Below, piece after piece: positions 1 through 7,000 of a DNA stretch of 12,028 nt. The notes beneath the pieces are model-generated. The model ran no database searches and had not been told where the DNA came from. It worked only from the letters and a program-made list of their open reading frames with translations. How positions within the stretch are numbered: position 1 is the first letter of the stretch; every line of letters starts with the position of its first letter. Source of the DNA: CAYHEQ01 sp964355795 (GTDB lineage Bacteria > Patescibacteriota > JACPGU01). Where the stretch lies: positions 1-12,028 of the forward strand of contig CAYHEQ010000029.1 in the NCBI GenBank assembly GCA_964355795.1, read 5' to 3'. Made by a program: the position numbers and the translations under genes.

Positions 1-16
1 TTTATTATTACTAATA

Positions 17-166
17 TTATTTTATTAAATCTTCTATCGAAACATTTAATGCTTTAGCTAATTGTGCCATTACAAGCACGGATGGTTTTTTTATAACATT
101 GCTTTCAATTTTAGTCATGGCAGTATGCTTTATGCTCTCTTCTTTGGCTAAATCTTCTTGAGATAA
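17..166 (-). pseudogene. XRE-family helix-turn-helix regulator, 3' remnant
   Basis: The minus strand encodes 49 residues ending in TAA that match the second half of a Cro/C1-type (XRE) DNA-binding domain. It begins LSQEDLAK, continues through a recognition-helix-like TAMTKIES, and ends AQLAKALNVSIEDLIK, which is the usual closing helix pattern of the family. A complete domain needs about 15 more N-terminal residues with a start codon. Instead the frame continues into a palindromic stretch and reaches an in-frame TGA near 217-219, with no convincing start: only a TTG at about 191-193, which would give an unlike N-terminus, or an internal ATG in the middle of the domain. The tRNA-Gln gene lies directly upstream. 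I read it as a truncated, probably non-functional regulator. Function before truncation (DNA-binding repressor or antitoxin) is unknown. Confidence 0.6.
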
Positions 167-245
167 ACTGGGAGGGAAGGGGTCGCCCAAGTCATCCGAC
201 TGGGCGCACGGTCAAATGACCGTGCGAACTTTGTAAAACTGGGAG
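165..245. repeat. Palindromic element flanked by 10-bp direct repeats at tRNA-Gln 3' end
   Basis: The 10-mer AAACTGGGAG occurs at 165-174 and again at 236-245. The second copy covers the last seven bases of tRNA-Gln (minus strand) and the first copy lies at the point where homology of the regulator remnant begins. Between them are two hairpins: an imperfect one (184-193 with 198-206, one bulged A) and a perfect one (CGCACGGTCA at 205-214, AA loop, TGACCGTGCG at 217-226). No U-tract follows either stem, so this is not a standard terminator. The arrangement resembles an insertion or integration scar at a tRNA 3' end, but the repeat is short. Confidence 0.55.
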
Positions 246-309
246 ACATGGATTCGAACCATGGTTAACGGATTCAGAGTCCGTTGTCCTACCACTAGAC
301 GATCTCCCA
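239..309 (-). tRNA. tRNA-Gln (anticodon CUG)
   Basis: A complete 71-nt cloverleaf folds on the minus strand. The acceptor stem is TGGGAGA (309-303) paired with TCTCCCA (246-240), with discriminator G at 239. The D arm is GTCT/GGAC with AGTGGTA in the loop. The anticodon stem ACGGA/TCCGT holds loop CTCTGAA, giving anticodon CTG at 277-275, which reads CAG codons. The T arm is CATGG-TTCGAAT-CCATG. The U1-A72 pair is typical of tRNA-Gln. CCA is not encoded (TTT follows). It lies four bases after the stop of the upstream 121-residue gene in the gltX operon, so it may be co-transcribed and processed from that mRNA. Confidence 0.95.
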
Positions 310-313
310 TTGG

Positions 314-679
314 CTAATTTTCATCTGGAAATTTTTTGTCATAATCAGCTAATAATGTATTGTAAAGACCCCATAGACGCTTTTCCAGTTCATGTTCACC
401 TTCATTTTTAGCCACAATGACAGTGTCATAAAGCGCATCTAAAGCATTCTGAACTAATGTTTTGTCGCCAAAAGAAACCTTCAGCACCTCGAGTACAATC
501 ATCACCGCTCTTACCTCCAAATGTAGATTTGCGATAGAAGTGTTTTCTTTATTTGCTTTGAGCTCCTCCTGTCTTTTCCATTTGCTATAGGGATCATAAT
601 TGCTGGGATCTTTTATGAGCCCGTTTATGACATCTCTCTCCGTAATCTCTTTTTCTTTTTCGAAACCAAATCTTTCCAT
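314..679 (-). CDS. Hypothetical protein, 121 aa, between gltX and tRNA-Gln
   Basis: I do not recognise this protein. It is 121 residues, soluble and highly charged (many Glu and Lys), with no signal peptide or membrane segment. The first half (about 1-50) is polar and rich in K/E/N, with a DPSNYDPYSKWKRQEE stretch. The second half (about 50-115) looks like two or three amphipathic helices, with hydrophobic patches around HLEVRAVMIVLEVLKV and LEKRLWGLYNTLLADY. The start is well supported: AAAGG lies about 9 bases upstream of the ATG, in the 15-bp gap after the gltX stop. The gene follows gltX on the same strand and precedes tRNA-Gln by four bases, so it is probably the last coding gene of that operon. 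A role linked to tRNA charging is only suggested by position. Confidence 0.8.
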   Translation of the reverse strand: MERFGFEKEKEITERDVINGLIKDPSNYDPYSKWKRQEELKANKENTSIANLHLEVRAVMIVLEVLKVSFGDKTLVQNALDALYDTVIVAKNEGEHELEKRLWGLYNTLLADYDKKFPDEN

Positions 680-694
680 AATTTATAACCTTTA

Positions 695-2137
695 TTATTT
701 ATTGTCAGGTGTAATTTTGTCCTGTGCCTTCTTTATCCGTTTCAAACTTTCTTCGCGTCCTATGACCCACAGCAACTCGGCAGGTGAGGGACTTTTTTCT
801 TCGCCGGACAAAGCGTATCTGACCGGCCAGAAGATGTCGCCATTTTTCAAACCACTTTCCGCCACACTATTTGCCAACGCATCATTGAGCATTCCTTGAT
901 TGACCCAGCTTTTCTCTGGAATGCTCTCCAGTTTCTCAAAAGATTTTTTCAGACCTTTCTCTGTATCTTCCCAAACGCTTTTACCAAATTTAATCATTTC
1001 TTTTTCCAATCTCGGAGTAGAAAAAAAACATTTGGCGAGCGCGTCAAAATCACCAAGCGTTACCATTCTGTCTTTGACGGTCAATATCACTTTCTTCAAA
1101 TAATCTTTTTCGTATTCGTCAAAATTTATTTTTGAAAAAGACTCGGCGAGTTCCAAAAGTTCATCTATATTTTTGTGGCGGATATAGCGCGCGTTGAAAA
1201 AATTGAGCTTGTCCAAATCAAAAACAGCCGGCGATTTGTGCGCTTTTTTGATATCAAAAATTTTTGCCAAACTTTCCAATGTGAAAAATTCTTCTTCTCC
1301 ACCCGGGTTCCAACCGAGAAAAACTAGAAAATTGACCACCGCTTCCGGCAGATAACCTTTTTGCCGAAAATCCATCACCGCCACATCGCCCTCTCTTTTG
1401 GAAAGCTTTTTCTTGTCGCGACCAACGATATTGGGCAAGTGCCCGAATTTCGGCGGGCCCCAAGAAAAGAAGCGATAAAGCAGGAGATTTTTCGGCGTAG
1501 AAGAAATCCATTCCTCGCCCCGCAAAACATGGGTAATCTTTTGCTCGTGGTCATCAATGACGCTAGCTAACTGATAGGTAGGAAAACTATCGCTTTTCAT
1601 TAAAATCTGGTCTTCTACTTCTACTAAATCAAATTCTATTTCGCCACGAATCATATCGTCAAAAGAAATCTTACCGGTCTTCGGCACTTTCAAGCGGATA
1701 ACCGATGTCTCTCCCCGATTCAGTCTCTCGACTGTCTCTTTCTCTGACAAATTCCGACAAAGACCATCGTATTTAGTAATCTCGCCACTTGCTTGTTGCT
1801 CCTCGCGCATTTTAGCCAAACGCTCTTCCGAACAAAAACAATGGTAGGCATTGCCTTCGGCGATTAACTGCTCCGCGTACTTTTGGTATATAGATAATCT
1901 CTCCGATTGTCTGACGGGCGTTCCTGTCCAAGAAATCCCGAGCCACCGGAGCGCTTCATAGACTTCTTCTTCCGCGCCTTCCACCAATCTCTTTTGATCC
2001 GTGTCTTCAATACGCAAGAGAAAGGTGCCTCCTTCTTTTTTTGCCAAAAGGTAATTAAATAGCGCCGTCCGCGCGCTCCCCATGTGGAGCGACCCGGTCG
2101 GACTGGGAGCAAAACGAGTTGTGGTGATTGATTGCAT
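695..2137 (-). CDS. gltX: Glutamyl-tRNA synthetase (class I, probably non-discriminating)
   Basis: This 480-residue cytoplasmic enzyme ligates glutamate to tRNA using ATP. The class I signatures are clear: RFAPSPTGSLHMGSARTALF with the HIGH-type motif as HMGS (residues 18-21), LLRIEDTD (about 41-47), and the KMSKS-type motif KLSKR (244-248). Cys100, Cys102 and Cys127 (CFC...YDGLC) match three of the four zinc ligands of the E. coli enzyme. The length is normal for a full protein with the C-terminal anticodon-binding helical domain. The ATG at 2137 is the only start that keeps the N-terminal strand. No Shine-Dalgarno is seen, and the leader is AT-rich and preceded by strong hairpins. Close linkage to tRNA-Gln and the usual lack of glnS in CPR bacteria suggest it also mischarges tRNA-Gln for GatCAB. 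That is inference from context. Confidence 0.95.
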   Translation of the reverse strand: MQSITTTRFAPSPTGSLHMGSARTALFNYLLAKKEGGTFLLRIEDTDQKRLVEGAEEEVYEALRWLGISWTGTPVRQSERLSIYQKYAEQLIAEGNAYHCFCSEERLAKMREEQQASGEITKYDGLCRNLSEKETVERLNRGETSVIRLKVPKTGKISFDDMIRGEIEFDLVEVEDQILMKSDSFPTYQLASVIDDHEQKITHVLRGEEWISSTPKNLLLYRFFSWGPPKFGHLPNIVGRDKKKLSKREGDVAVMDFRQKGYLPEAVVNFLVFLGWNPGGEEEFFTLESLAKIFDIKKAHKSPAVFDLDKLNFFNARYIRHKNIDELLELAESFSKINFDEYEKDYLKKVILTVKDRMVTLGDFDALAKCFFSTPRLEKEMIKFGKSVWEDTEKGLKKSFEKLESIPEKSWVNQGMLNDALANSVAESGLKNGDIFWPVRYALSGEEKSPSPAELLWVIGREESLKRIKKAQDKITPDNK

Positions 2138-2148
2138 ACGAAACTAAA

Positions 2149-2178
2149 AAATTAAAAATCCAATTATTTTTTTAATTT
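2149..2178. repeat. AT-rich hairpin in gltX leader
   Basis: AAATTAAAAA at 2149-2158 is perfectly complementary to TTTTTAATTT at 2169-2178, with a 10-nt loop. It sits just upstream of the gltX start on the minus strand. Similar AT-rich inverted repeats occur in the gaps at 8999-9072 and 11591-11665. Weak base composition makes a structural role uncertain. Confidence 0.4.
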
Positions 2179-2191
2179 ATTGCCTCTATCC

Positions 2192-2276
2192 GAGGTTCGA
2201 CCTTTGGGCATCCTTTAAGGTCGAACCTCTTATGACCCGATGTCCGACATCTGGGCATCCTTTGATGTCGGACATC
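2192..2276. repeat. Tandem covarying hairpins with identical 12-nt loops
   Basis: There are two perfect 13-bp hairpins separated by 9 bases. The first is GAGGTTCGACCTT (2192-2204), loop TGGGCATCCTTT, then AAGGTCGAACCTC (2217-2229). The second is GATGTCCGACATC (2239-2251), the same loop TGGGCATCCTTT, then GATGTCGGACATC (2264-2276). The arms differ at four positions and every difference is compensated in the partner arm. Each arm is itself nearly palindromic (for example ATGTC-C-GACAT). They fill the gap between yraN and gltX. No U-tract follows on either strand, so they are not typical intrinsic terminators. Confidence 0.85.
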
Positions 2277-2285
2277 TTGCCGTAC

Positions 2286-2663
2286 TTAATTATCGAAATT
2301 TTCTATGTGCTTGAAGTAATTAACCTCATCAAATCGGTTTATTATAATAGATATGACATCTATCCGCGCTATCGGCTCTTCCAACTTCGTCTTTGCCCAA
2401 CGCGACAAAACGATATCAATAGCATTTTTGATTTTTCCAATCTTTTTGTCATCTACCATTTCTTCCGGCAGACCGTATTGGTCTGATGTTTTTGTTTTAA
2501 CCTCCACAAATGCCAACACTGGTTTTTTGTAAGCAATAATATCTACTTCGCTATATTTGGAACGAAAATTTCTTTTGATGATTTCGTAGCCTTGCTTTAT
2601 CAAATATCTTGATGCCATCTCCTCGCCCAAATCACCCGTCTTTTTGTTTTCGTATTTGCTCAT
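2286..2663 (-). CDS. yraN: UPF0102 / YraN-family nuclease-fold protein
   Basis: The 125-residue form starting MSKYENKKTGDLGEE matches the usual length and N-terminus of UPF0102. Family hallmarks are GDLGEEMASRYL near the N-terminus, the SEVDII segment (Glu39, Asp41) and FVEVKTK (Glu54-Val-Lys56), which together form the PD-(D/E)XK-like restriction-endonuclease fold core. The cellular role is not firmly established; it is often found next to rnhB, as here. The frame stays open upstream to an ATG at 2714, adding 17 residues, but those are encoded by a palindromic repeat and do not match the family, so I chose the ATG at 2663. No good Shine-Dalgarno is present at either start, perhaps because the repeat replaced the native leader. 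Confidence 0.88.
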   Translation of the reverse strand: MSKYENKKTGDLGEEMASRYLIKQGYEIIKRNFRSKYSEVDIIAYKKPVLAFVEVKTKTSDQYGLPEEMVDDKKIGKIKNAIDIVLSRWAKTKLEEPIARIDVISIIINRFDEVNYFKHIENFDN

Positions 2664-2672
2664 TGCGTTCGC

Positions 2673-2746
2673 AACGCGGAACCACGCACCCGCCTGCAAT
2701 GCTATGCGTAACATTGCGGGCAGGGAACTTAACGCGGAACAACGCA
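2673..2746. repeat. Palindromic element flanked by 16-bp direct repeats upstream of yraN
   Basis: AACGCGGAACCACGCA (2673-2688) and AACGCGGAACAACGCA (2731-2746) match at 15 of 16 bases. Between them lies an inverted repeat: CCGCCTGCAATG-type arm (about 2689-2701) and CATTGCGGGCAGGG-type arm (about 2712-2725), 13 bp with two G.U-type mismatches and a loop containing ATGCGT. A smaller palindrome GCGTT-CGC-AACGC (2665-2677) overlaps the inner flank. The element occupies essentially the whole rnhB-yraN gap and is more GC-rich than its surroundings, which suggests a dispersed mobile palindrome rather than native leader sequence. Confidence 0.7.
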
Positions 2747-2753
2747 GATAGTT

Positions 2754-3398
2754 TTATTTGATAATTGTATCACGAATCGGTCGAAAGCTTCTGCGATGCT
2801 CCTGGCATATCCCATACTTTTCGATCGCTTCCTGATGTTTTTTCGTCCCATAGCCTTTGTGTTGCTCAAATCCATATCCCGGATATTTTTTTGCCAGTTC
2901 TCGCATATACCTATCGCGAGAAACCTTGGCGATAATGGACGCTAACGCGATGGAAAAAATCTTGGCGTCACCTTTGATAATCTTCTCTTGTTTTATCTCT
3001 AAATCATTTATCACAAAACCGTCCACCAAAACACAATCCGGCTTCTGCGACAATCCTTCCACCGCTTTTTTTAAGACTAAATGATTAGCTACGCCTAACC
3101 CTATTTTATCAATTTCTTCGGCAGAAATAAACGCAACGGAATGATGAATGTTCTTATCGTCTTTGACGATTTCAAATATCTCTTCTCGTCTTGCCTCTGT
3201 CAGCCTCTTCGAATCATTGATGGGCAGATTCAAGATTCTAGATTCATGATTCATGATTATCGTCGCTACCGCGACGATTGGCCCTGCCCACGGACCTCTA
3301 CCCACTTCGTCCACGCCACAAATAAAAGAAAAACCCTTTTGGGAAAGGGCTTTTTCGTAATCCATATTCAAACTTTTCTTAGCCCTCGGCTTTTTCAT
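2754..3398 (-). CDS. rnhB: Ribonuclease HII
   Basis: This 214-residue enzyme cleaves the RNA strand of RNA-DNA hybrids and removes single ribonucleotides misincorporated in DNA, acting in the cytoplasm. The family motifs are complete: CGVDEVGRGPWAGP with catalytic Asp30 and Glu31, LVDGF with Asp126, and KGDAKIFSIALASIIAKVSRDR with Asp144. The typical YPGYGFEQHKGYGTKKH motif follows in the C-terminal part. I chose the ATG at 3398 because AGGAGG lies six bases upstream. This makes the gene overlap the end of rplS by 20 bases, so its translation is probably coupled to rplS. A later ATG at 3365 has only a poor ribosome site. It lies in a dnaE-rplS-rnhB-yraN run; rplS-rnhB-yraN proximity is common in bacteria. 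Confidence 0.96.
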   Translation of the reverse strand: MKKPRAKKSLNMDYEKALSQKGFSFICGVDEVGRGPWAGPIVAVATIIMNHESRILNLPINDSKRLTEARREEIFEIVKDDKNIHHSVAFISAEEIDKIGLGVANHLVLKKAVEGLSQKPDCVLVDGFVINDLEIKQEKIIKGDAKIFSIALASIIAKVSRDRYMRELAKKYPGYGFEQHKGYGTKKHQEAIEKYGICQEHRRSFRPIRDTIIK

Positions 3399-4002
3399 CG
3401 CTTCCCTCCTGATTTTCTACAATATCCTGCGCGACTCCGACTGAAACGTCGGAGTTGCTTCCCTCCTGCTGGTTATCAGCAACTTCTTCTACTGGAGCTT
3501 CAACGACCACTTCTCCCGTGTTCTCATTAACAGGAATTTCTACCGCCTCTTCAACGGCTACTGCCTCGGCTATTTCTGCTTCTTCCACCGGAGCTTCCAT
3601 CACTTCCACTTCCGGTTGATCTTCGCCTGTATCACCAATACTCTCCAATATCTTTCTTTGTTTTTCTTTGAGTTTGGAAGCCTTGCCAGTTAAATCGCGC
3701 AAGAAATAAATCTTTTTGCGACGCACTTTGGAGCTTCTGACAATCTTAATGCTTTCAATAGTGGGGCTATTCAAAAGATATTTTTTTTCAACGCCTACGC
3801 CACTAGCAATCTTGCGTACCGTAATAGCGGCCGAGATGCCATCTCCGCCAGATCTAGCGATGACCATTCCTTCAAAAACTTGGAGGCGAGTCTTGCCACC
3901 TTCTTGGATTTTTTGAGAAACCCGAACCAAATCGCCCGTAGCAATGTCAGGAATAGACTTCTTTGAATACTGCTTGTTGACGATATCCATTACACCGTTC
4001 AT
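3379..4002 (-). CDS. rplS: Ribosomal protein L19 with long acidic C-terminal extension
   Basis: Residues about 1-120 are a normal bacterial L19, a protein at the 30S-50S interface: PDIATGDLVRV, VFEGMVIARSGG, TVRKIASGVGVEK and the basic SSKVRRKKIYFLRDLTGKASK end. L19 is usually about 115 residues, but this one is 207. The extra tail (about 124-207) is strongly acidic and low in complexity, with EAPVEE twice and NQEGS-type repeats. Part of that tail is encoded by a palindrome between two 12-bp direct repeats (see 3400-3468). The start is either ATG 4002 or ATG 3990 (MDIVNK); neither has a strong Shine-Dalgarno, and GGTG precedes the second. dnaE ends 47 bp upstream and rnhB overlaps downstream. 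The tail's function is unknown. Confidence 0.95.
   Translation of the reverse strand: MNGVMDIVNKQYSKKSIPDIATGDLVRVSQKIQEGGKTRLQVFEGMVIARSGGDGISAAITVRKIASGVGVEKKYLLNSPTIESIKIVRSSKVRRKKIYFLRDLTGKASKLKEKQRKILESIGDTGEDQPEVEVMEAPVEEAEIAEAVAVEEAVEIPVNENTGEVVVEAPVEEVADNQQEGSNSDVSVGVAQDIVENQEGSDEKAEG
3400..3468. repeat. In-frame palindrome flanked by 12-bp direct repeats inside rplS
   Basis: GCTTCCCTCCTG occurs at 3400-3411 and 3457-3468, exactly 57 bp (19 codons) apart, so the unit keeps the rplS frame. Between the copies is the hairpin ACTCCGAC (3434-3441), loop TGAAAC, GTCGGAGT (3448-3455). On the minus strand one copy of the direct repeat supplies the AGGAGG Shine-Dalgarno of rnhB. At protein level the duplication shows as QEGS twice, 19 residues apart. 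This looks like an in-frame palindromic element insertion or a segment duplication. Confidence 0.65.
3405..3410 (-). promoter_or_regulatory. Shine-Dalgarno of rnhB inside rplS
   Basis: The minus strand reads AGGAGG, then six bases, then the ATG at 3398. This is the best ribosome-binding site in the window. It lies inside the last codons of rplS and decides the upstream rnhB start, indicating translational coupling. Confidence 0.75.
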
Positions 4003-4049
4003 AGGAATATGTTATTGCTTTTTTATTCACCAAACAATTTTAGCATAAA

Positions 4050-7000
4050 TCAGAGAGATTGTCCATTATTTCCCTCTCTCTCCACCATTTCAAACCTCGG
4101 CTCGTAGCCCAAAGCTATACGGACGTCTCTTTTGAAGGAGTCATCGTATTTCACTTTGAAGGGTGTTTTGATTTTCCTTTTCTTTTCTTCTTCAGAAAAA
4201 TAGAGCACGACATCGTGCGGGCCTTGGTAATTGGAGAGCACTCTTTTCATGCGATTCAAAGCATCGGGATTGACAATATTTTCCAAAGAGATGATCAGTG
4301 ATTGCTTTTCTTCTCCCTCTCTTTTATTAATTTCTTGCTGATAAGCCTCCACCAATTTCGGGTTGAAATCTTCAAAACTATCTACCAATATCTTGGGCAC
4401 ATTATCCTTGGTGGAAACTTTGCCAGTAACCACGATCACCTTGCCTGATTGCCAAAAGTCTGGTTTTTCTGCCAGCTTCTTGGGAAAAACTATTACTTCC
4501 ACATTGCCGGAAAAATCTTCCACTGTGACAAAAAGCATCGGCTCTTTCGTTCTCGTCACTATCTTGTGAACAAGAGCGATAACGCCAGCGATTTTTATTT
4601 CTTTACCCTCCTTTTCTTTAGCGCAAGAAACTATCGGTGGGAATATTTTATCAACTATTCCACGGTAAGAATCTAGAGGATGCCCCGAAACATAAACTCC
4701 GAGCAATTCTTTCTCCCAGTCTAACTTCAATCTGCCTTCAGCCGAAGGGACAACAGCTAGAGTTATTTTATCAAAAGCCACTCCCTGTTCAGTCCCGCCA
4801 AAAATATCTATTTGCCCAGACGAAATATTTTTTCTAGCGCTCTGCGCGTATTGCAAGATGTTGTCTAGCGATACGAACAGTTGATTCCTCTCGCCAAAAG
4901 CGTCTAGCGCGCCGGACTTAATCAGCGACTCCAAGGACTTCCTATTGATTTCATCGCTAGCGGTCCTTTTGATGAAATCTTCCAGAGAAGTGAATTTGCC
5001 TCCTTCTTTTCTCGTGTTTTCTATGACATTAATCGGCCCTTCACCGACATTTTTGATCGCCGACAAGGCGTAGCGAATTTTTTTCTCGCCTGGCACCACC
5101 GCAAAGGTCATGAAACTCTCGTTGACATCAGGAGGAGCCACTTCCATCCCCATCGCGCGACATTCTTCTATCTCAATAGCGATACGGTCCAGATCGCCTT
5201 TATCAGAAGTCATCAGAGCCGCCATGAAAGCGTCTGGATAATGCGCTTTCAAATACGCCGTCTGCACAGCAATCAAAGCATAACAAGCGGCGTGCGATTT
5301 GTTAAAGCAATAAGCGGCGAAGTCTTCCAGGCTTTTCCAAAGTTTTTCCACGAAATCTTTTTTTGCCTCGCTATTTTTCATCGCGCCTTCAATGAAGGCT
5401 TCTTTCATTTTTGCCAGAGTATCCGCTTGCTTTTTGCCAATAGCTTTGCGGAGCGTATCGGCCTGACCGCCAGTGAAACCGCAAAGATCTTTGGAGATTT
5501 GCATTACTTGCTCTTGATAAACAATAATGCCGTAAGTATTTTTCAGCGCCGCTTCCATCTTGGGATGCTCGTAGGTAATGAGTTTCGGATTATGTTTTCT
5601 TTTGATGAAGTCTTCAATCCATTGCATCGGCCCCGGTCGGTAGAGCGCTACCATCGCGATGATGTCTTCAAATTGCGATGGCTTGAGCTCTTTGATATAC
5701 CTTTTCATCCCGGCAGATTCTAGTTGAAAAACCCCCGTCGTTTCTCCTCGAGCAAGCAATTCAAATGTCGCCGTATCGTCTAGGGGAATATTGGCAATCT
5801 CTATTTCTTCTCCATAAACTTTTTTGATAATCCTCAAAGTATTTTTTATTATCGTCAAGTTCGCTAATCCTAAAAAGTCAAATTTCAAAAGTCCGACTTC
5901 TTCTATCGGCCCCATAGAATACTGGGTAGCGATGACGCCTTTTTGCGCCCGCATCAAGGGAGAGTGTTCTACTATCGGATCGCGGGAGATGACTACTCCG
6001 GCAGCGTGTACTCCGGCGTTGCGAATAGTGCCTTCCAAAGTCATCGCAATATCAATAATTTTCCTAGCGGTAGGGTTGTTGTTGTATTCCTTGGAAAGCT
6101 CTGGGTCTTCCACTATTAATTGGGCTAATAGGATATGCCGTCCCTGAACGGGCGCGGGGATTAGCTTGGCGATAGCATCCACTTCCGCGTAAGGAACACC
6201 GAGCACTCGGCCAGTATCACGAATAGCGTTCCTGGCAGCCATGGTGCCAAAGGTGGTAATCTGCGCCACTCTATCTTGACCATATTTTTCCGTTACATAC
6301 CGGATGACTTCTTCCCGCCTGTCGTCAGCGTAGTCCATATCCACATCGGGCATAGATATTCGTTCAGGATTCAAAAATCTTTCAAAAAGGAGATCGTACT
6401 TCAGAGGATCAATATCGGTAATGCTAGTCAAATACGCCATGATAGAACCAGCCGCGCTACCGCGACCGGGGCCACAAATGATTCCTTGCCTTTTACTCCA
6501 ATTAATCATGTCGGCTACTATCAAGAAATATCCCTCATAATTCATTTTGCCAACTACTTCTAACTCGTACTCAATTCTTTCTACTATTTTTGGCTCAATT
6601 GTCTTTTTGATATCCTCCTCGGTCATCATACCCGCCTCTTCTTTGGAGAGCTGGCCATATCTCCAAGCTGCGCCTTGATAAACCCATTTGCGCAAAAAGC
6701 TTTTTTCTGTTTCTTCTGGTGGTAAGTCGAAAACAGGAATCAAGGTCTTGCCCAGTTCAATATCCAAGTCGCACATTTGGGCGATTTTCACAGTATTCTC
6801 CAAAGCTTCCTTGCAATCGGGAAATTTGGCGAGGATCTCTTCCCCCGAATGCACGGACAAATCCATTTCTAGTCGCATCCTATTGGGATCGTCAATGGTA
6901 CTGCCAGTCTGCACACAGAGCAGGATGTCGTGCGGATAATGATCAGCTTCTTTCGTATAATGCGCGTCAGAAGTGATGACTAGTTTCAGCCCTGTTTCTT

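Noticed and set aside
184..226. Rho-independent terminator after tRNA-Gln
   Set aside because: The stems are strong but no U-tract follows on the minus strand; the flanking direct repeats favour a repeat element.
2192..2276. CRISPR array or intrinsic terminators
   Set aside because: Only two units, with variable stems rather than constant repeats and unique spacers, and no T run on either strand.
2664..2714. N-terminal extension of YraN from the ATG at 2714
   Set aside because: The 17 extra residues come from a palindromic repeat, have no ribosome site and precede a typical UPF0102 N-terminus at 2663.
3365..3398. Later rnhB start at the ATG at 3365
   Set aside because: The ATG at 3398 has AGGAGG at ideal spacing; the later one has no comparable site.
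3141..3530. 129-residue plus-strand frame opposite rnhB and rplS
   Set aside because: Runs across two clear minus-strand genes and has a composition typical of an antisense frame.
5241..5723. 160-residue plus-strand open frame opposite dnaE
   Set aside because: Antisense shadow of a conserved, well-recognised polymerase gene; no family features and no ribosome site.
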